A model generated the notes under the pieces. It worked only from the letters and a program-made list of their open reading frames with translations. It was not told where the DNA came from and searched no databases. From Lomentospora prolificans (Eukaryota; Ascomycota; Sordariomycetes; Microascales; Microascaceae), in the NCBI GenBank assembly GCA_029532625.1, contig JARFXM010000011.1:3547501-3611500 (forward strand): a DNA stretch of 64,000 nt, written 5' to 3'. The translations under genes and the position numbers were made by a program. Of this stretch, positions 24,732 to 36,910 are shown in pieces. The number at the start of each line of letters is the position of its first letter. Positions within the stretch are counted from its first letter, which is position 1.

Positions 24732-25457
24732 ATGACATCTCCCGATCTACCCCCGTCGTCCCTCACGGCGCCGCCCCAACCACAATCGACCTCCCCTCCC
24801 CCAAGGCAGCAGCCGCAGCCTGACCGGGCAGAACCCCAACCGGAGGATGACCACCCACATGGCGATGAAGCCATAGCGACGGAAGAATCGAGTCAGACCC
24901 TACCTCCGCTATTCACACTAATACAAAACGCCACGTCCAAGACAACTCACCACCCTCACGTGCACTATATATTTGCCGACGATGATCCAGTCATTCTTAC
25001 GCGAGCCCTCTCGGCTGCCGAGCCCTCCTCAGCGGACGCTGAACCCACGCGATCCATACTATTAGACCTGGACCGTGGGGCAGATGGTTCTTGGACGGTG
25101 GCTAACGCGGCGAGTCTAAGTGCGGACTGGGCCGTTGTTGACGCCGGGTTTAGAGAGATGGAGGACGGTGAGGGCCAAGGTGACGGTCCCAGTGCTCTTA
25201 TGCTCAAAATTGAAGGCGTGGAGGGTGAAACTGGAGATATCGAGCTTTCGAGGGAGGGTAGTGGCTCCAAGGCGGCCGAAGGAAAGGAGAACTACAACGC
25301 CCTCATCGAAGAGTTTGAGAAACGCATGGTTGTTATGCGAAGGGTGGTGGAAGCGGGTCAGTCTAAGAGGAGACCCGCTCAGAGCGAAGGTGAACCGTAT
25401 GATACGGGAGGAGGCGAAGAGAAGGCTGCATCCTCGGGAAACAAGGTTGGGGATTGA
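24732..25457 (+). CDS. Small acidic protein of unknown function
   Basis: A single-exon frame of 241 residues. The first 55 residues are Pro/Gln/Ser-rich and disordered. A compact, better-looking core begins at about residue 58 with LPPLFTLIQNATSKTTHHPH and VHYIFADDDPVI, then becomes Asp/Glu/Gly-rich. A predicted helix near the C terminus (NYNALIEEFEKRMVVMRRVV) is followed by a basic/acidic tail. There is no signal peptide or membrane segment. The codon pattern and the ordered core suggest a real gene, not chance, but I do not recognise a family with certainty. It lies 710 bp downstream of APC11 on the same strand, with no other hint of function. Confidence 0.7.
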   Translation: MTSPDLPPSSLTAPPQPQSTSPPPRQQPQPDRAEPQPEDDHPHGDEAIATEESSQTLPPLFTLIQNATSKTTHHPHVHYIFADDDPVILTRALSAAEPSSADAEPTRSILLDLDRGADGSWTVANAASLSADWAVVDAGFREMEDGEGQGDGPSALMLKIEGVEGETGDIELSREGSGSKAAEGKENYNALIEEFEKRMVVMRRVVEAGQSKRRPAQSEGEPYDTGGGEEKAASSGNKVGD

Positions 25458-26816
25458 ACCCTTCGATGCTTCCGCCCTCCTTTCTTCATTAAACATCAGT
25501 CTTGGAGTGCGACCTCTTTGTCTAACGTCCCGCGACGACTGGGTCGGCGAATCCGCATCTACTTTGAGAGCTTGCGGTCCTTTTTAGGATGTCAGCGGAT
25601 CTCAGGATCAGGACGCTAGTTGCCCGTGCCTCGACGGGCCTCAAGTATTGACGCCATTCTGGGCCTCGAGAGCAACAATGCTATCGAGGCCTCCCCCCTG
25701 TCTCTACCTGCTTGGGTTGGATATCATTCCACTTCACCTTCCATCGAGGCGTCGAATCCAGCTCGAGACGCTATAAGATTCGCTCATTTCACACCCGCGA
25801 TCCAATCCCACCTGGACAATGTCGAGGCCGATCCGCACCTTGTATAATACTATTCTTAACTACCATAATGTAATAGACCCCAGCTTTGTAGGGTTCCCAG
25901 ACAGCGTTTATTCTACTTATAAACCCTGCTTTCAAGGTGCCGATTCCTCACTTTGAAACGAAAGCTTAGCCAAGAAATGAAACTTGATCAGTTCCAAGGG
26001 CTGCAAGTTCTTCTGGGCCAGAAGACCCAAGTATTTTCTTATAGACATCTAGCCCTCTAAGACCCTTGTCGCCCTCAACGATTGACAGTCCTAAATTTAG
26101 CTCTCCCACCCTATGAAACACATTTCACCACAGAGCGGCTCCCTTCGAGTAATGCGGGCGATCCTGCACAATACATCCAAGGACTGATAATAAGAGGAAA
26201 ACCACGTATATTTTTCAACTACCGAAGGAGACAAAGCATTAAGAAAGAGAATCAGAGAATAATCAAGGCACCCCATTCTTCCCAGAAACAAAAAGACAAC
26301 AAAAAAAAAAAGGGACCGAGAGAAGCAAGATTCACCTTGTGCCGACGTAAAGCAACCTTACATCGGCAAAAGACGAGAGACTAAATATACCTATGGCTTG
26401 AGAAGATGTAGTTGCCCCGAAATAAAAAAGCGCAACAAGGTGGGAAGAACAACAGCAAAGGAAAATGACGATGGTGGTAGGCAAGACAAATTTCCGTTTC
26501 CTCCGAATGTAGAAGTCCCCGAGAGGTTATATAAAACAAATAAAATGCAAGCAATGGAATGTCCATCCTTGAATAGAAGCTCCAAGGCGGGAAGTTGGAT
26601 GCACTCGCATAAAGGAAAAGTGAGACGGATTTATAGTCAGTCAGGCACAGAAGCCTGTGATGGTTTCTTTTGTACAACCCAACGAGGCATGTTCCTCGCC
26701 CCCGTACTTGTGTGGCATAGCCGGTATAGGGTCCTGTCTTCTCATCTCCGTTTCCGTAATATCATACCTTCCCCTTTTCTCCTTTTGAGTGATGATAAAA
26801 AATATGCTTAGCTAGC
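25458..26816. other. Intergenic region between convergent genes
   Basis: Contains the 3' UTRs of the small acidic protein gene (+) and the t-SNARE gene (-). The part from about 26200 to 26800 is A-rich on the plus strand (long UTR-like T-rich on the coding strand of the SNARE). No coding frame is supported. Confidence 0.5.
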
Positions 26817-28350
26817 CTATTCAAGGCCCCTAAACTTGGCCCCAGGTTGAATAGATCTCGCCCCAGAAACCGATCGGGCGAGTCGATAGGGGACGCTCGG
26901 AAGCGTCTTGGTGAGGGTGAAGCTAAGAGGCAGGCGCACAATACCGCGCTTAGCATTGTTGTTGTTGTTGTTGTTGTTACCGCCACCACCGCTATTGAAT
27001 CTGCCAGTAACTAATGTTGTGTTAGAACGTAATATGGGTAGAAGAAAAACTTGATTCCTTACCAGCCATCCAAATAAGAATAGCGACGACGATAATGATG
27101 ATGATGAGAACTATAGGCGAACGTTAGCAAGTGTCCACGAACTCTAGCACAGTTAGCAAATCAGATATGGGGAGCTGCCGACTTACCGGTAATACCGAGG
27201 CACCACCACTTCTTCCGGCGGGTCGCGCGGGCGGTCTTCACAGCGGTGGTGATTTCGTCGTTACCCTTATCAAGGTTCTCAACGACCTCCTCAGCCTTCT
27301 GCTCAATTTGAGTAACAGCAACTTCTTGTTGTACGACAAGGGTGTTCATGTCCTGGAAGAGCTGAGCCAGTTCAGTCATCTGGCGTTCGATCTTTAGGAT
27401 CTGGTCATGACGGGCCCTGACGTTGTTAAGAGCAGCAGTGGCTTGACCCTGGCGGTTGCTCTGCATGAGGGCCTGGGAGAAAACTTGGCCACCGTCGGCG
27501 CCATCGACGGCCGCAGCAACCTCATCCTCTGTCGCATTAGGCTTGACAATTCGGTATTGTCGGGCAATCTGGGCCTGGGTCTCCCGTCGAAAATCGGCAT
27601 CAATCTCTTGGTACTGGCGGATAGCGTTCTTCAGGCGGCCGTCGATTCGCTCGACTTGCCTTGCGTTCATACCTTGGCGGGAAGCGGGGTTAGACTTGAT
27701 CTTTCGAACTCGGTCGACCAAGGATCGGTAAAGTGTCATGGTATCAGATGATAGGCCATCAAGTTCACGATTAACACGGCTGCCGCCGCTCGTATCGGTG
27801 TCGTTGAGCGCCGCACGGTGGAGGTTTCGGAGCTGGTTGAGATTTTGCTCAACTTCCTCGATGCCCCTGTCGATCTCGCTACACTCATCGAGAATGGATG
27901 TGGCACCACCATTGCTATTACCGCCGCCGTATCCGCCGTTGCTACCGCTTCCATAGCCACCGCTGCCCCCGTAGCTGCTATTGCTAGGAAGGTTGGACAG
28001 CTCTACGTTGCTGCCTCCTTTTCTCGAATGTCAGCGTGCCGCCCGGCGGTTGTGCAAAGCGACCAAGTGGGTCAATACATACCACCGTAATTGTTCCTCT
28101 GGCCACCGTAGGGAGAAGGACCCTGGCCGAACGACGCCTGAGGTGGCCTCGAGGGCGCACCACCACCGTAGCTACCACCACCGCTGGAGGGTGAATCCCT
28201 CTGGTCATAGGGGTTAGGCCTTCCGTAACCGCTGCGAATATCCGATTAGTTACTATGACCCGGAGAAGCGCGATATATTCTATATCGTTCGAAGTAGACA
28301 AAGCGGATGTCCCTGAGATACTAACCCGTACTATAGACATCGTTAGCCAT
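26817..28350 (-). CDS. Plasma-membrane t-SNARE, syntaxin 1 / Sso1 type
   Basis: A Qa-SNARE that pairs with Sec9 and a synaptobrevin to fuse secretory vesicles at the cell surface and hyphal tip. Five exons fit one frame: 28350-28322, 28231-28083, 28017-27187, 27110-27063 and 27010-26817. The first exon is only 29 nt (MANDVYSTG). A Gly/Ser/Tyr-rich N-terminal tail (residues 10-85) precedes the Habc bundle, then comes a SNARE motif at about 259-318 with the zero-layer Gln in LFQDMN (about Gln281). After the basic KARATRRKKWW region (AVKTARATRRKKWWC) comes one membrane helix from exon 4 (LIIIIIVVAILIW). Exon 5 would add about 62 residues after the membrane helix, starting with an Asn run, giving 416 residues in all. 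Such a long extracellular tail is unusual; without the last splice the protein would end soon after the helix. The SNARE identity is secure; the C terminus is less so. Confidence 0.88.
26955..26975. repeat. GTT triplet microsatellite inside a coding exon
   Basis: A run of gtt triplets on the plus strand reads AAC on the coding strand and gives the Asn run in the proposed last exon of the t-SNARE. Such triplet tracts change length readily, so the number of Asn may vary between strains. Confidence 0.75.
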
Positions 28351-31300
28351 CGAACAGAATGAAGCAAGAAAGCACCGGGCGAAGCCATCGTGGACTCGTT
28401 CACAAGGAGGGTGTGTCTCTGGAAAAGCACGCCTTCCTTGACGATACACAAACGGTCGATGAATTGGACCAAAGGTGAGACGTGGATGGCAAACACTCAC
28501 ATTGCTCATCTTGCTAACGAGAGCTGTGTCTTAGCGCTCCGAGGTGGAATTAAAAGGTATGTCTGCCAGAATATAGGCACGAGCCCGCGCAGGAAGTCGC
28601 GGAGATATCGAGTCAACCTAGCAATCGAGGTAGTCGGCGGAGTGCGCGAGCGTAGAAGGACGAATTTTCAAAGCTGAAGGATGATGGAAATATTACGGAT
28701 ATGATGTTGGAAGGGAGTGAGATTCTGGCACAGTAGCAAAGGTTGTCAGGAGTTTGGCCAAGAAGGGTGCGGGAGTGCGAGATAAGAAATACGCTAAATG
28801 CTGCTGTAATGAGGACGGGGTACATGCGAGGTACCCCTGCACTGGTGCTACTCTGAGTGTAATATTACAACGAAGTATTTTCGTTGGCCACAAGAGGGAG
28901 GCTGTGTGGCGTGGTGGCTGACGAGCTTTGGCTGCACTAGTTTAGACTGGAGAACCTGCAACATGAAGGACTCTATTTTATTCAATCTCACCACTGCTGT
29001 GAGTGGGTACCTCGAGTCATACCATTCAGTTGACCTTTTCTCGGTTCTAAAATCGAGCGATGGGAAGCAGAGGCAGGCAAAGATATTCAAACATGAGCCG
29101 CAGTGGAGGAGCGCGAAGTTGGCCTAGTCTGGCGGAGCCAAATAACACCTGTGCAGTTTCCCCTGTTGGAATGATCGTCCATCAAATGTCTCCAGGGGTA
29201 GGCGGACTTGGGGTGCAACAATATACAAGCGGGAAAGAGGACCGGATGAAGGGGATGAAAATTCTCATCCCTAACAATCTTAGCTTCTTCACCGTTCTCT
29301 GACGATGATTGAGCCAAGAAGACATCAATTTTTACATTAATCGACCCAGCGAGATCAGTTTAGAACTCTAAATGGGAGCCGAGAGCCGTGGATATTGGGC
29401 GTGCGACCAACATAGGAAATGTGCAACCATTCGACCTCTGAATTTCGGATGCTTTTCCTGTGCTAGTAGTTTCCAAGTACCTATTTGTGCTGCGAACATT
29501 GATGACGATCATTGGTTGCGCCACTGTACGAGCGATATACCAGTACATCAATTGGTGGCCTCGAGCAATGCCAGACCCTTGGGCCTAGCATATTTGAAGA
29601 CTCGAGTACAATAGATCCATCTGGTCATTGACGGCCCCAATGCTGTAATAGAGAACTTCCCAATAGAGCAACCTCCACAGACAATGCAGAATCTAGAATG
29701 AGAGGGACCAGGGTAATGGGACTTAGTGGACAAGGTGAAACCCCAAGCACTGACATGTGCACTAGCCAGCAACGCTCGAACTGGTATCATCAATCAATGA
29801 TCAATCCCATCATTGATCAATCCCGCCAACTCGTCAACCCGCCCATTTCCCCCCCAATCGGTTTGAACAATGGCTCCTCAGTGTCGCCAGCTAGCCTATC
29901 CGTGGCCCCTCTTTCCTGGCCCATCTCGTGATGCATCACCCAATGTACCTTGGTACTCCGTGTAGCTCCTGTTACAGCGCCGAGGCCTTGCCAGTATAAA
30001 ACCTAACGCAATGCGAGCTTCAGGAACTTGGGAGAGGAAACATGGTTGCGGGGTCACCAGACTGTTTCATCCTCACAATCCACGAGGGATTTGATTTGAT
30101 AGCACGCTCAATGCTCTTTCCCGAACAGCTCCCGCTAAAGAAGATGCAAAAGACACAAGCCCATGGCCTCAATTGAGCGAGATACCACCCGCACACTACC
30201 AATCCCGCCGTGTCCGGAAAACAACTGGCACGAAAGGCACCTGTTTCTTAGGGTTGGGGGAAAGGGGGGGCGAGCAAATGAGGCTGTGGCAATTGTGTGG
30301 GGTGCGGATGATGTCGCTTGACGAAATAAGAAGCTATGTGGCCGACGGGAAAAAGAAAAGAACTTGTTGTCGAAGATAGATACCACAGAGACCTGTCCTT
30401 TTCGCTGTATCCTCAGGTGTGCCGCACTATATCTAGAGGAAATCTGTAGGATTCCAAGTAACGCCGCCGTACCCGTTGTACCGCCCTCGTACTCGCCAGC
30501 CCCAAGAAAGCTTGAGTCGGCGCCGGCGACAGATCTTGACCTCCCTTTACGCAGCTGGCTACGAATTCACAGTGTCCGCAACTATTGATGTCTTGCAGGC
30601 GGCCGATGCCTCCGAAGGGCAAACGCGCGTTAGCTGGCATCTCAGCCGCAAGTCGTGGTCTCCGCCACACCCTAGTTCTGCCAGATGCAGCGGACGTTGC
30701 GACGCAGATGCCCTCCATCCTTCGGGTCCAGAAACGTGCATTCTCCCAAAGACAATAATAGCCTTGCTCCTTCTTGAGAGCGGCTGATCGAAAAAGGCCC
30801 TAGCAGCTTGACAACCCTGCCCTTCAATCCCGTTCGCCCCTGTTCTGTTCGCGTGTGTTCAAGCGCTGTTGGGCCGTGGAAATCTTACCATGGCTTATCC
30901 CTGGTCTCCACCTCCCGTAGGATCGCCCTGCTGTGACGCCGCCGCAGGAAACTTCATCGCCGACCCGGCTAGGTTCCGTGGCACAGTTTGCAGTTCTGCA
31001 AACTTACGCCATTCTTTATCCCTAGTAAAGGGAGGAAAGGTGCGGCCACAGCCCTAAGTAGTCAAGACAGGCCGACAGAGTCAATTCGTCAATTCTGTAC
31101 TTCGTACACGCATCCCACAGTGGGTCCTGGAGCCGTCTTTCAGCTCATATACGTAGGGCAAAAAGAAAAGTGGTGGCCCCAGGTATTTGAGACGAATATC
31201 TATATAGATCTAGGTATTATAATAACTTGTCCCATCTTATAAGCCGAACGTCCAGCCGCTCTACCGTCATGGCATGAGCTCCCCACGCCGGATATTAAAG

Positions 31301-31670
31301 TTGGAGGTTTCGTCCAACCTTGATTCCGCTCTCCAGCTGTTAACCTTTACCCTTTCCCGCCCTTAGCTGTTGCACGTTTGGCATCAACCCTTCGCATATG
31401 GGGTTGGAAGCCCAAGCCGCTGGCTGAAGGCAAAGGGTGGTGCCAACTGTGAGGAGGGCGGGAAGCAGCAGCTTGTCGGAGAAACAGGGTTCGCCAACTC
31501 TTGTGATTTCGAGACTGTCTAGTTGGAGGATGATGCTATCTCGCTTCTATACCCGGTCTCCTCTGTTTCCACATAGCCTTGGCGCGTCTCATCGTCGAAT
31601 TCCTCTTGCCTCAACATACCCGGGCCAATTCGAATCTAAAGCAGTTTACTTCATTCTAATTCCCCGTCCT
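28351..31670. other. Long intergenic region, no gene recognised
   Basis: About 3.3 kb between the t-SNARE start and the MEMO1 stop, both on the minus strand. It holds the t-SNARE promoter and the MEMO1 3' UTR. The short open frames on both strands look like chance. A small set of TGATCAATCCC direct and inverted copies lies at about 29787-29825. No tRNA was recognised. Confidence 0.5.
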
Positions 31671-32759
31671 TTATACGATGGCGTACGCAGATCCGTAGCT
31701 CACGCTGGAATGGGAAGGTTCCTCCACAAGGCCACTCCGCTGATACTGTACAAACTTGAACTTATACTTACCCTCTTCTCCCCTCTGCTTGCCTACCTCC
31801 TCCAGCGCAGCCATGATGACACCGATAGGATGCCTGCCGCAAACAGTATTCTTCGTCTGCCGGAGGTTATCAAAGAAGTTGTCGTGCCTACCGGTCTCGA
31901 TCGCGTCCATGGCCAGCTGGTCTACCATCTTGATTGTCTCGTGTATGGGCCGGCCATTTACCTTCCTCTCAGACCTCGATAACATCTTGAGGCTGCCCAC
32001 GTCAGCCGTGGGCGAGTACACGGCGTAGTCAAACCGGCGGCCCCAATGACAGAAATCGGAGCTGACGACGAAAGCGTTCTCCGGATCGGCGAGGTACGGC
32101 GCTAGAAGCTTGCCCACCTCCTTCTCCTCCTGCTTGTCATTATCGCCAATAAGAAGGGGAACGATGGCGGGGAACTTGTCGGGAGAGGAGAAGGTCTGCT
32201 CCATGCGCTTGTAGATGTAAGGCAGGTGCATCTCAAGCGAGTGCTCAGAGACGTCGTTCCTAAAAGGAATATCTTTGAAATCGCTGTCGCTCTTGATCTT
32301 CGCCAGCGTGTTCTTGTCCACGACAAGGTCGCCAAACGGCGTCTCGTACTTGCTGCAGGTCGTCACGGCGCAGCCATCGAGGTAGTATGTGTGAGAGGGA
32401 CCGAGCACAAATACACGCTTCGCTTTGCTCAAATCGAGACACTTGTAAGCCCAGGCAGCGCATCTGCCTGAGTATTCGTAACCGGCGTGACTATCCCGCA
32501 GTAAGCTCGTTAGCCTTCCGAAGCGCCACCAGTCGATCAAGAGCAGAGCACTGCGGTAGAGAGGTGGGGAGACTTGGGGGAATTAGCTAAGCACATACGG
32601 CGCGATAATGACCCTAGCCCCAGGAATCGGGAGATCGCTATCGTGCAACGACTTGGGGACCTCGTCGAGGTTCTCCTCGAGCTCGTCGGAGAGCATGGTG
32701 GGGTCGCCCTTGTACCAGCTATCGGCGTGGCTAGCCGGTCGAGCTCGGTCGGCCGACAT
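31671..32759 (-). CDS. MEMO1 family protein (Mho1-like)
   Basis: A MEMO domain protein related to extradiol dioxygenases; family members bind metal (iron or copper) and are linked to redox and cytoskeletal signalling, and the yeast homologue is Mho1. Exon 1 is 32759-32599 and exon 2 is 32490-31671, with a 108 nt intron (GTATGT...GGATAG), giving 326 residues. The metal-site residues known for MEMO1 are present: His of APHAGYEYSG (about His55, codon at the splice junction), His of GPSHTYY (about His87) and Cys of VCGRHPIGV (about Cys271). SEHSLEMHLPY and SSDFCHWG are further family signatures. Length agrees with the family (about 300-340). The first exon begins MSADRARPASHADSWYKG, the usual fungal start with the conserved SWY. 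Confidence 0.95.
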
Positions 32760-33375
32760 TGTGTTTCCTTGTCTGGAAAATTCTTGGTTTAGTAGGAGAC
32801 GTGATTTTAGTATAGAGGGTTCCTGGGCTTGTTCGAGCTTTTGAATTCAAAGAAATTGTTTTCCCCAAGGAAGAGAGCGAGAGAAGCAACTGAGTGTCCG
32901 AGGCTGGGCGTTTGAGGAAGTAGGCACGAGGGAGGAGGTGCCCCGCATCCGCCAGTGCATGACGACAGTCGCATGTGCTAGGTTAGTCCACGGAGCGAGT
33001 TCTGGCTGCAGGTCGGGGCTGCATGCTCGCTGCACCTAATATCTATCTATTGATGGATAACTGTAGCTACACTAGATGACCTTACACAAAGTATCGACCT
33101 TGCTATCCTACATCCTCTCTCACAGCGATATGAAATGTATAATGCATCGAATCGTCATTAGCGGCATTGGCCGGTTCATTCCCGTGAGATAACGCTACCG
33201 ATTAGGTAGGGCATCTAACTAGTTATATAACTCTCTAAAAGGACAAATCCCTCCCTTGATATGATGGTTAAACTGAACGCCTGGGATGTTTTCCTCATCC
33301 CAATTTCCCTCGCCTTTAAACGCCATGGACAACGCCCCTCTTTCATGTCAACTCACCAACGCTCGAATACCAAAC
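32760..33375. other. Intergenic region upstream of the MEMO1 gene
   Basis: About 600 bp with the MEMO1 promoter and the 3' UTR of the finger-protein gene. No other feature was found. Confidence 0.5.
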
Positions 33376-34156
33376 CTAGCCGACAAGCATACCGGAGACT
33401 GCCGTCCAGCCAACGCTGCCAACCGAAACCTTCCTCCCAGCACACTGCAGACACATTCTCTGTTCCTCCAGATTTGTAACCGAGCAGTGGGAACAAACCT
33501 TCTTCCCGCATGGTCGACACGCGAAATCAGCCACCGCAAGCCCCGACCCATCGACATCCATCGATTCCGACCCGTCAGATACCGGTAAGTCGACACCGCA
33601 ATCATCGCAACTTGTCGAGGTGACCACACTCATGGTCACAGATGGCGTCGAGGTCATGGAGCTAGGTGTAGGAGGCAGGGCCCAGAAGCTATGGAGGGTC
33701 CTCTCAGCACAGTTGGCGTTTGCATTCGTAGCATTCGTGTTTTCTTGGGTGGCGGGTACATCAGGGAGGATAGCAGAGGATGATGGGTCTGCGAAGCATG
33801 ACTGTTGGCGTTGGGCCGAGTATAAGAGACAGAGAGTGCGTTCTGCGGAGGAAAGAATGTCAGTTTATGATCACGCTTACGACGTTATCAGATGTACAAC
33901 TAAGAACATGTCGTTTCTAGAACTTACGGTGTATCTCTCGCTCAGAGGGCCGGCTATCGCGGAAACGTTTGAGTGTGCGACTGTTGAGGTGGGAAGGGTT
34001 CGTCACCATTGTCGGCATAGGTAAGGGCAATGAGGGTCCCCTAAATGGGTTAAAGGCAAAGTTGATGCTGCCAGAGGGGGAGGTGAAGCAAGAGCTGGAC
34101 GGGCGAGTGGGCGAGCTAGAGAACTCGGAGATAGATCGCTTTCTCTTCATGGTCAT
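33376..34156 (-). CDS. Small cysteine-rich finger protein, function unknown
   Basis: Exon 1 is 34156-33928 and exon 2 is 33842-33376, with an 85 nt intron (GTAAGT...CCGCAG), giving 231 residues. The N terminus starts MKRKRSISEF with a basic, probably nuclear-targeting patch. The middle has the segment ERTLHSFWALPPTPS. The C terminus has four CxxC pairs: CDDC, then after about 26 residues CRPCGKKVCSHC, then CLQC. This spacing resembles a compact cross-brace zinc finger (FYVE/RING-like) without the usual histidines. Zinc binding is inferred from the cysteine pattern. I do not recognise the family. It lies between the MEMO1 and PNG1 genes, all transcribed the same way but well spaced, so this is not an operon-like arrangement. 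A second ATG two codons in (34150) is an equally good start. Confidence 0.75.
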
Positions 34157-36910
34157 CGTGGCGGTGATTTGGATGGACGTAGCACGGAATTCGAGCTCGA
34201 ATCAAGGACGGAACAGCTGAGATTTGAGCTTGGTTTTGAGGTGTCTGGAAAGAGTATATTGGTACGACAAGATATAAATTTGAATGGATACAAATCGACT
34301 TTCTGCTGCTACAATTGGGGAACGCGGGGAAACTACCCTTTCTTGTTGGAGGTTCTGAATTCTTAAAGCAAGGAACAATGGATTTGGAGGAGGGGGCTGG
34401 AAACCGGAGGCACGAGCGCGGCGCGTTTCCTGACGCGACCGAGCACACAGCTTTCATCGCACGCTAAAGTGGTCGCGTCGGCGCCCCAGGCCACCTGCCC
34501 CAAGGACAAGTAAAATCAACCATTCCAACTCCAACCCAATTAAAACGCTTGCATAAAAAACTCCCCACAAGGCCTTCGTGATGGGCGAAGAAGGCATCAA
34601 TTCTCTTTCCTCGTGTAAATAGTTGAACCAACCATTTTGTGCTGGTAAACCTTTCTGTTGACGATGCATGCATTGGGTCGTGTTGGACGAGACCGCATTC
34701 ACCGACTTGACTTGGATTGATTGTTTTGCGCGCACGAGGGCTTCAACTCAAGCAATCCAGATTGAGATCCAACTCTACATTCAGAGGAAAGAAGGAATGG
34801 CTCTACTTCTAAGGAACGGTTTCGATTCTTTGACGTACGTCTTTGAAGAGGGATATTTCCTGTGGTTTCAACCGCCTTAGGAGGAAATCCCTACTAACCG
34901 GGCCATTCCTTCTCTACGCTCAGCGATTCATGATCGACGGCTGTCCCGTCTCGATGTGGGTTAGTGGACGACAGCGGGTCTTCACTGCCAGCTGGATATA
35001 AGATATTTGGGAAGAACCAACGGCTTAAACGGTCTCTCGTTAGGACGACAGATATGAATGTCAAACGTCTCTGTAACGAGGTACACCAGCCAGCCAAATC
35101 GAAATGGTAACCTCGAACACGGTTACGTATATCAATATAAATTCCCAATATACAATATAAACGACGAAGACAACTAGAACGACCTAACGCCCACTCCCGC
35201 TTTAGAGCCTCCCCCACCAAGAAACAGAAATAGCTACGTTCCTAATATACGTAATGCCCAATCCGTATGTGCAGCCCGTAATGCTCATTTGCCCACTCCG
35301 CTACCCACCACCGGGCAAATTGCATGTTTCTTCCAGATAGGACATACGGGATAATTCAACAAAGGCTCACTTTCCCACTTATCAGGCGCAAGCCGGTCTT
35401 ACTCTAACTCCGATTCCAGGTGTGTGTGTGTACGTGCGCGTGTACCTCTTCTTTTGCTCACCACAACAACGACTGCCGACTCTTACCCCCCCCTACTCTG
35501 GCATCTCACCATAAATGCCGGCAAATTACATCCCTTGTCCGAGTTCTCGTCACCTCTCCCTATACGTGGGAAGATGCTGCTATGATAAGTAATGAGCCTC
35601 GGTTAGATCACCCAGACTTTAGTGCTGCTCGGGAATCGGAGAGGGGCTAGAGGGTATCGGCACACTATCATGGGAGATGAGCCGGTTTAGTCAAGGCAGA
35701 GCCCGAGATATGTTTGCTGCGACAGCCGGAATTGGAAGCTATCCTGGCGCGCTGGCAGCGGGAGACACATCTTAGGCTGCTCCACCTCATGCAGTTTGTA
35801 CTCTCGCTTGGTCACCTATAGGACGACCGTCTTAGGAGGTGATGATCTGGGTAAGCAGGCTGCCTAGGCAGATGACAGTTCATACAATGTCTCCATATGT
35901 TAAGGGCTTAATCCAATGTGTGTGTCCGTCTGCGAAAGATTGTATTGCCAGCTCTAAAATGGCTCCATAACCATGCTTCAGGCTCCTAAAGAGACCACTC
36001 CTGGGTCTCAGTGCACGACCGTCCCTATACAACTTAGCCTTTTTTACCCCAAGGCTTTCGCATGTCATCGCATCGCCAATGCCTAGTTTGGTCATGAAAA
36101 TGATCCAAAGAAGAAACCGAATAATAGAATACATCGAAAAGATTCCCAGAACGCCGGTTCCCGGCCTCTTTTCCGCCCGGCCGCGAGATGATAAAATGCC
36201 AAAAAATAACGCGTTACGTGTCCGCGTTCCCCTCTCATCATCCCTAATTCATAGACAAAGAAAAGGTATATAGAGTTCCGAGTCGCTCGGGTCAGGCTCG
36301 GCACATGACGTACGAGCCACCGCCGTGTATCCTAAAGGGTAAGGGACAAAAGAAAGAATATAAAGTTTAGATGTAGAGTCAGATCACGTGTATGGCTGCA
36401 AAACGGTCCAGTGAAGGACTGCAGAGAGATCTAGTGTAACGTAGGTGCGATTAAGGCGGTTGGTATCGCCAGCAAGAGAGAATTGTTTGATCGACAGTCG
36501 ACAGAGCGTAAATTAGGTATAAATGATGCAAGGCGCGCCCAGACGCTTGTGTGGTAGGCAAGAGCGAGGAAGCCAATAGAGGACTGCCGGAATGAGCGGA
36601 TGGCTTCGGAGGGTGATTGTGACGCTGTCAGAATTAGGTGGTAGGATATTTGTTCATGTGAGAGAGCGTTGGCATCCGCTCAGGTGGGACGCGTGGTCTG
36701 TGACTGATGTGTCGGATCAAATATGTAATTCGTCGTTTGCGTCATGCGGCGCTGGTGCTTGGAAAGCTTCTTCCCTTCTTCAGGGCCGTTTTGAAGAACC
36801 CCGTGCTACAATTATTATGAGGCAATGGAGTGAGTGGCGATTCCTGCAAGAATTCGTAGGAACCTTCCGGAGGGGTGGGTGATCGCAAGAAAGTGAATTC
36901 TCGGACTCAT
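34157..36910. other. Intergenic region, no gene recognised
   Basis: About 2.7 kb between the finger-protein and PNG1 genes. It contains a short GTGTGT tract at about 35420 and no convincing coding frame. It holds the promoter of the finger-protein gene and the PNG1 3' UTR. Confidence 0.5.
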
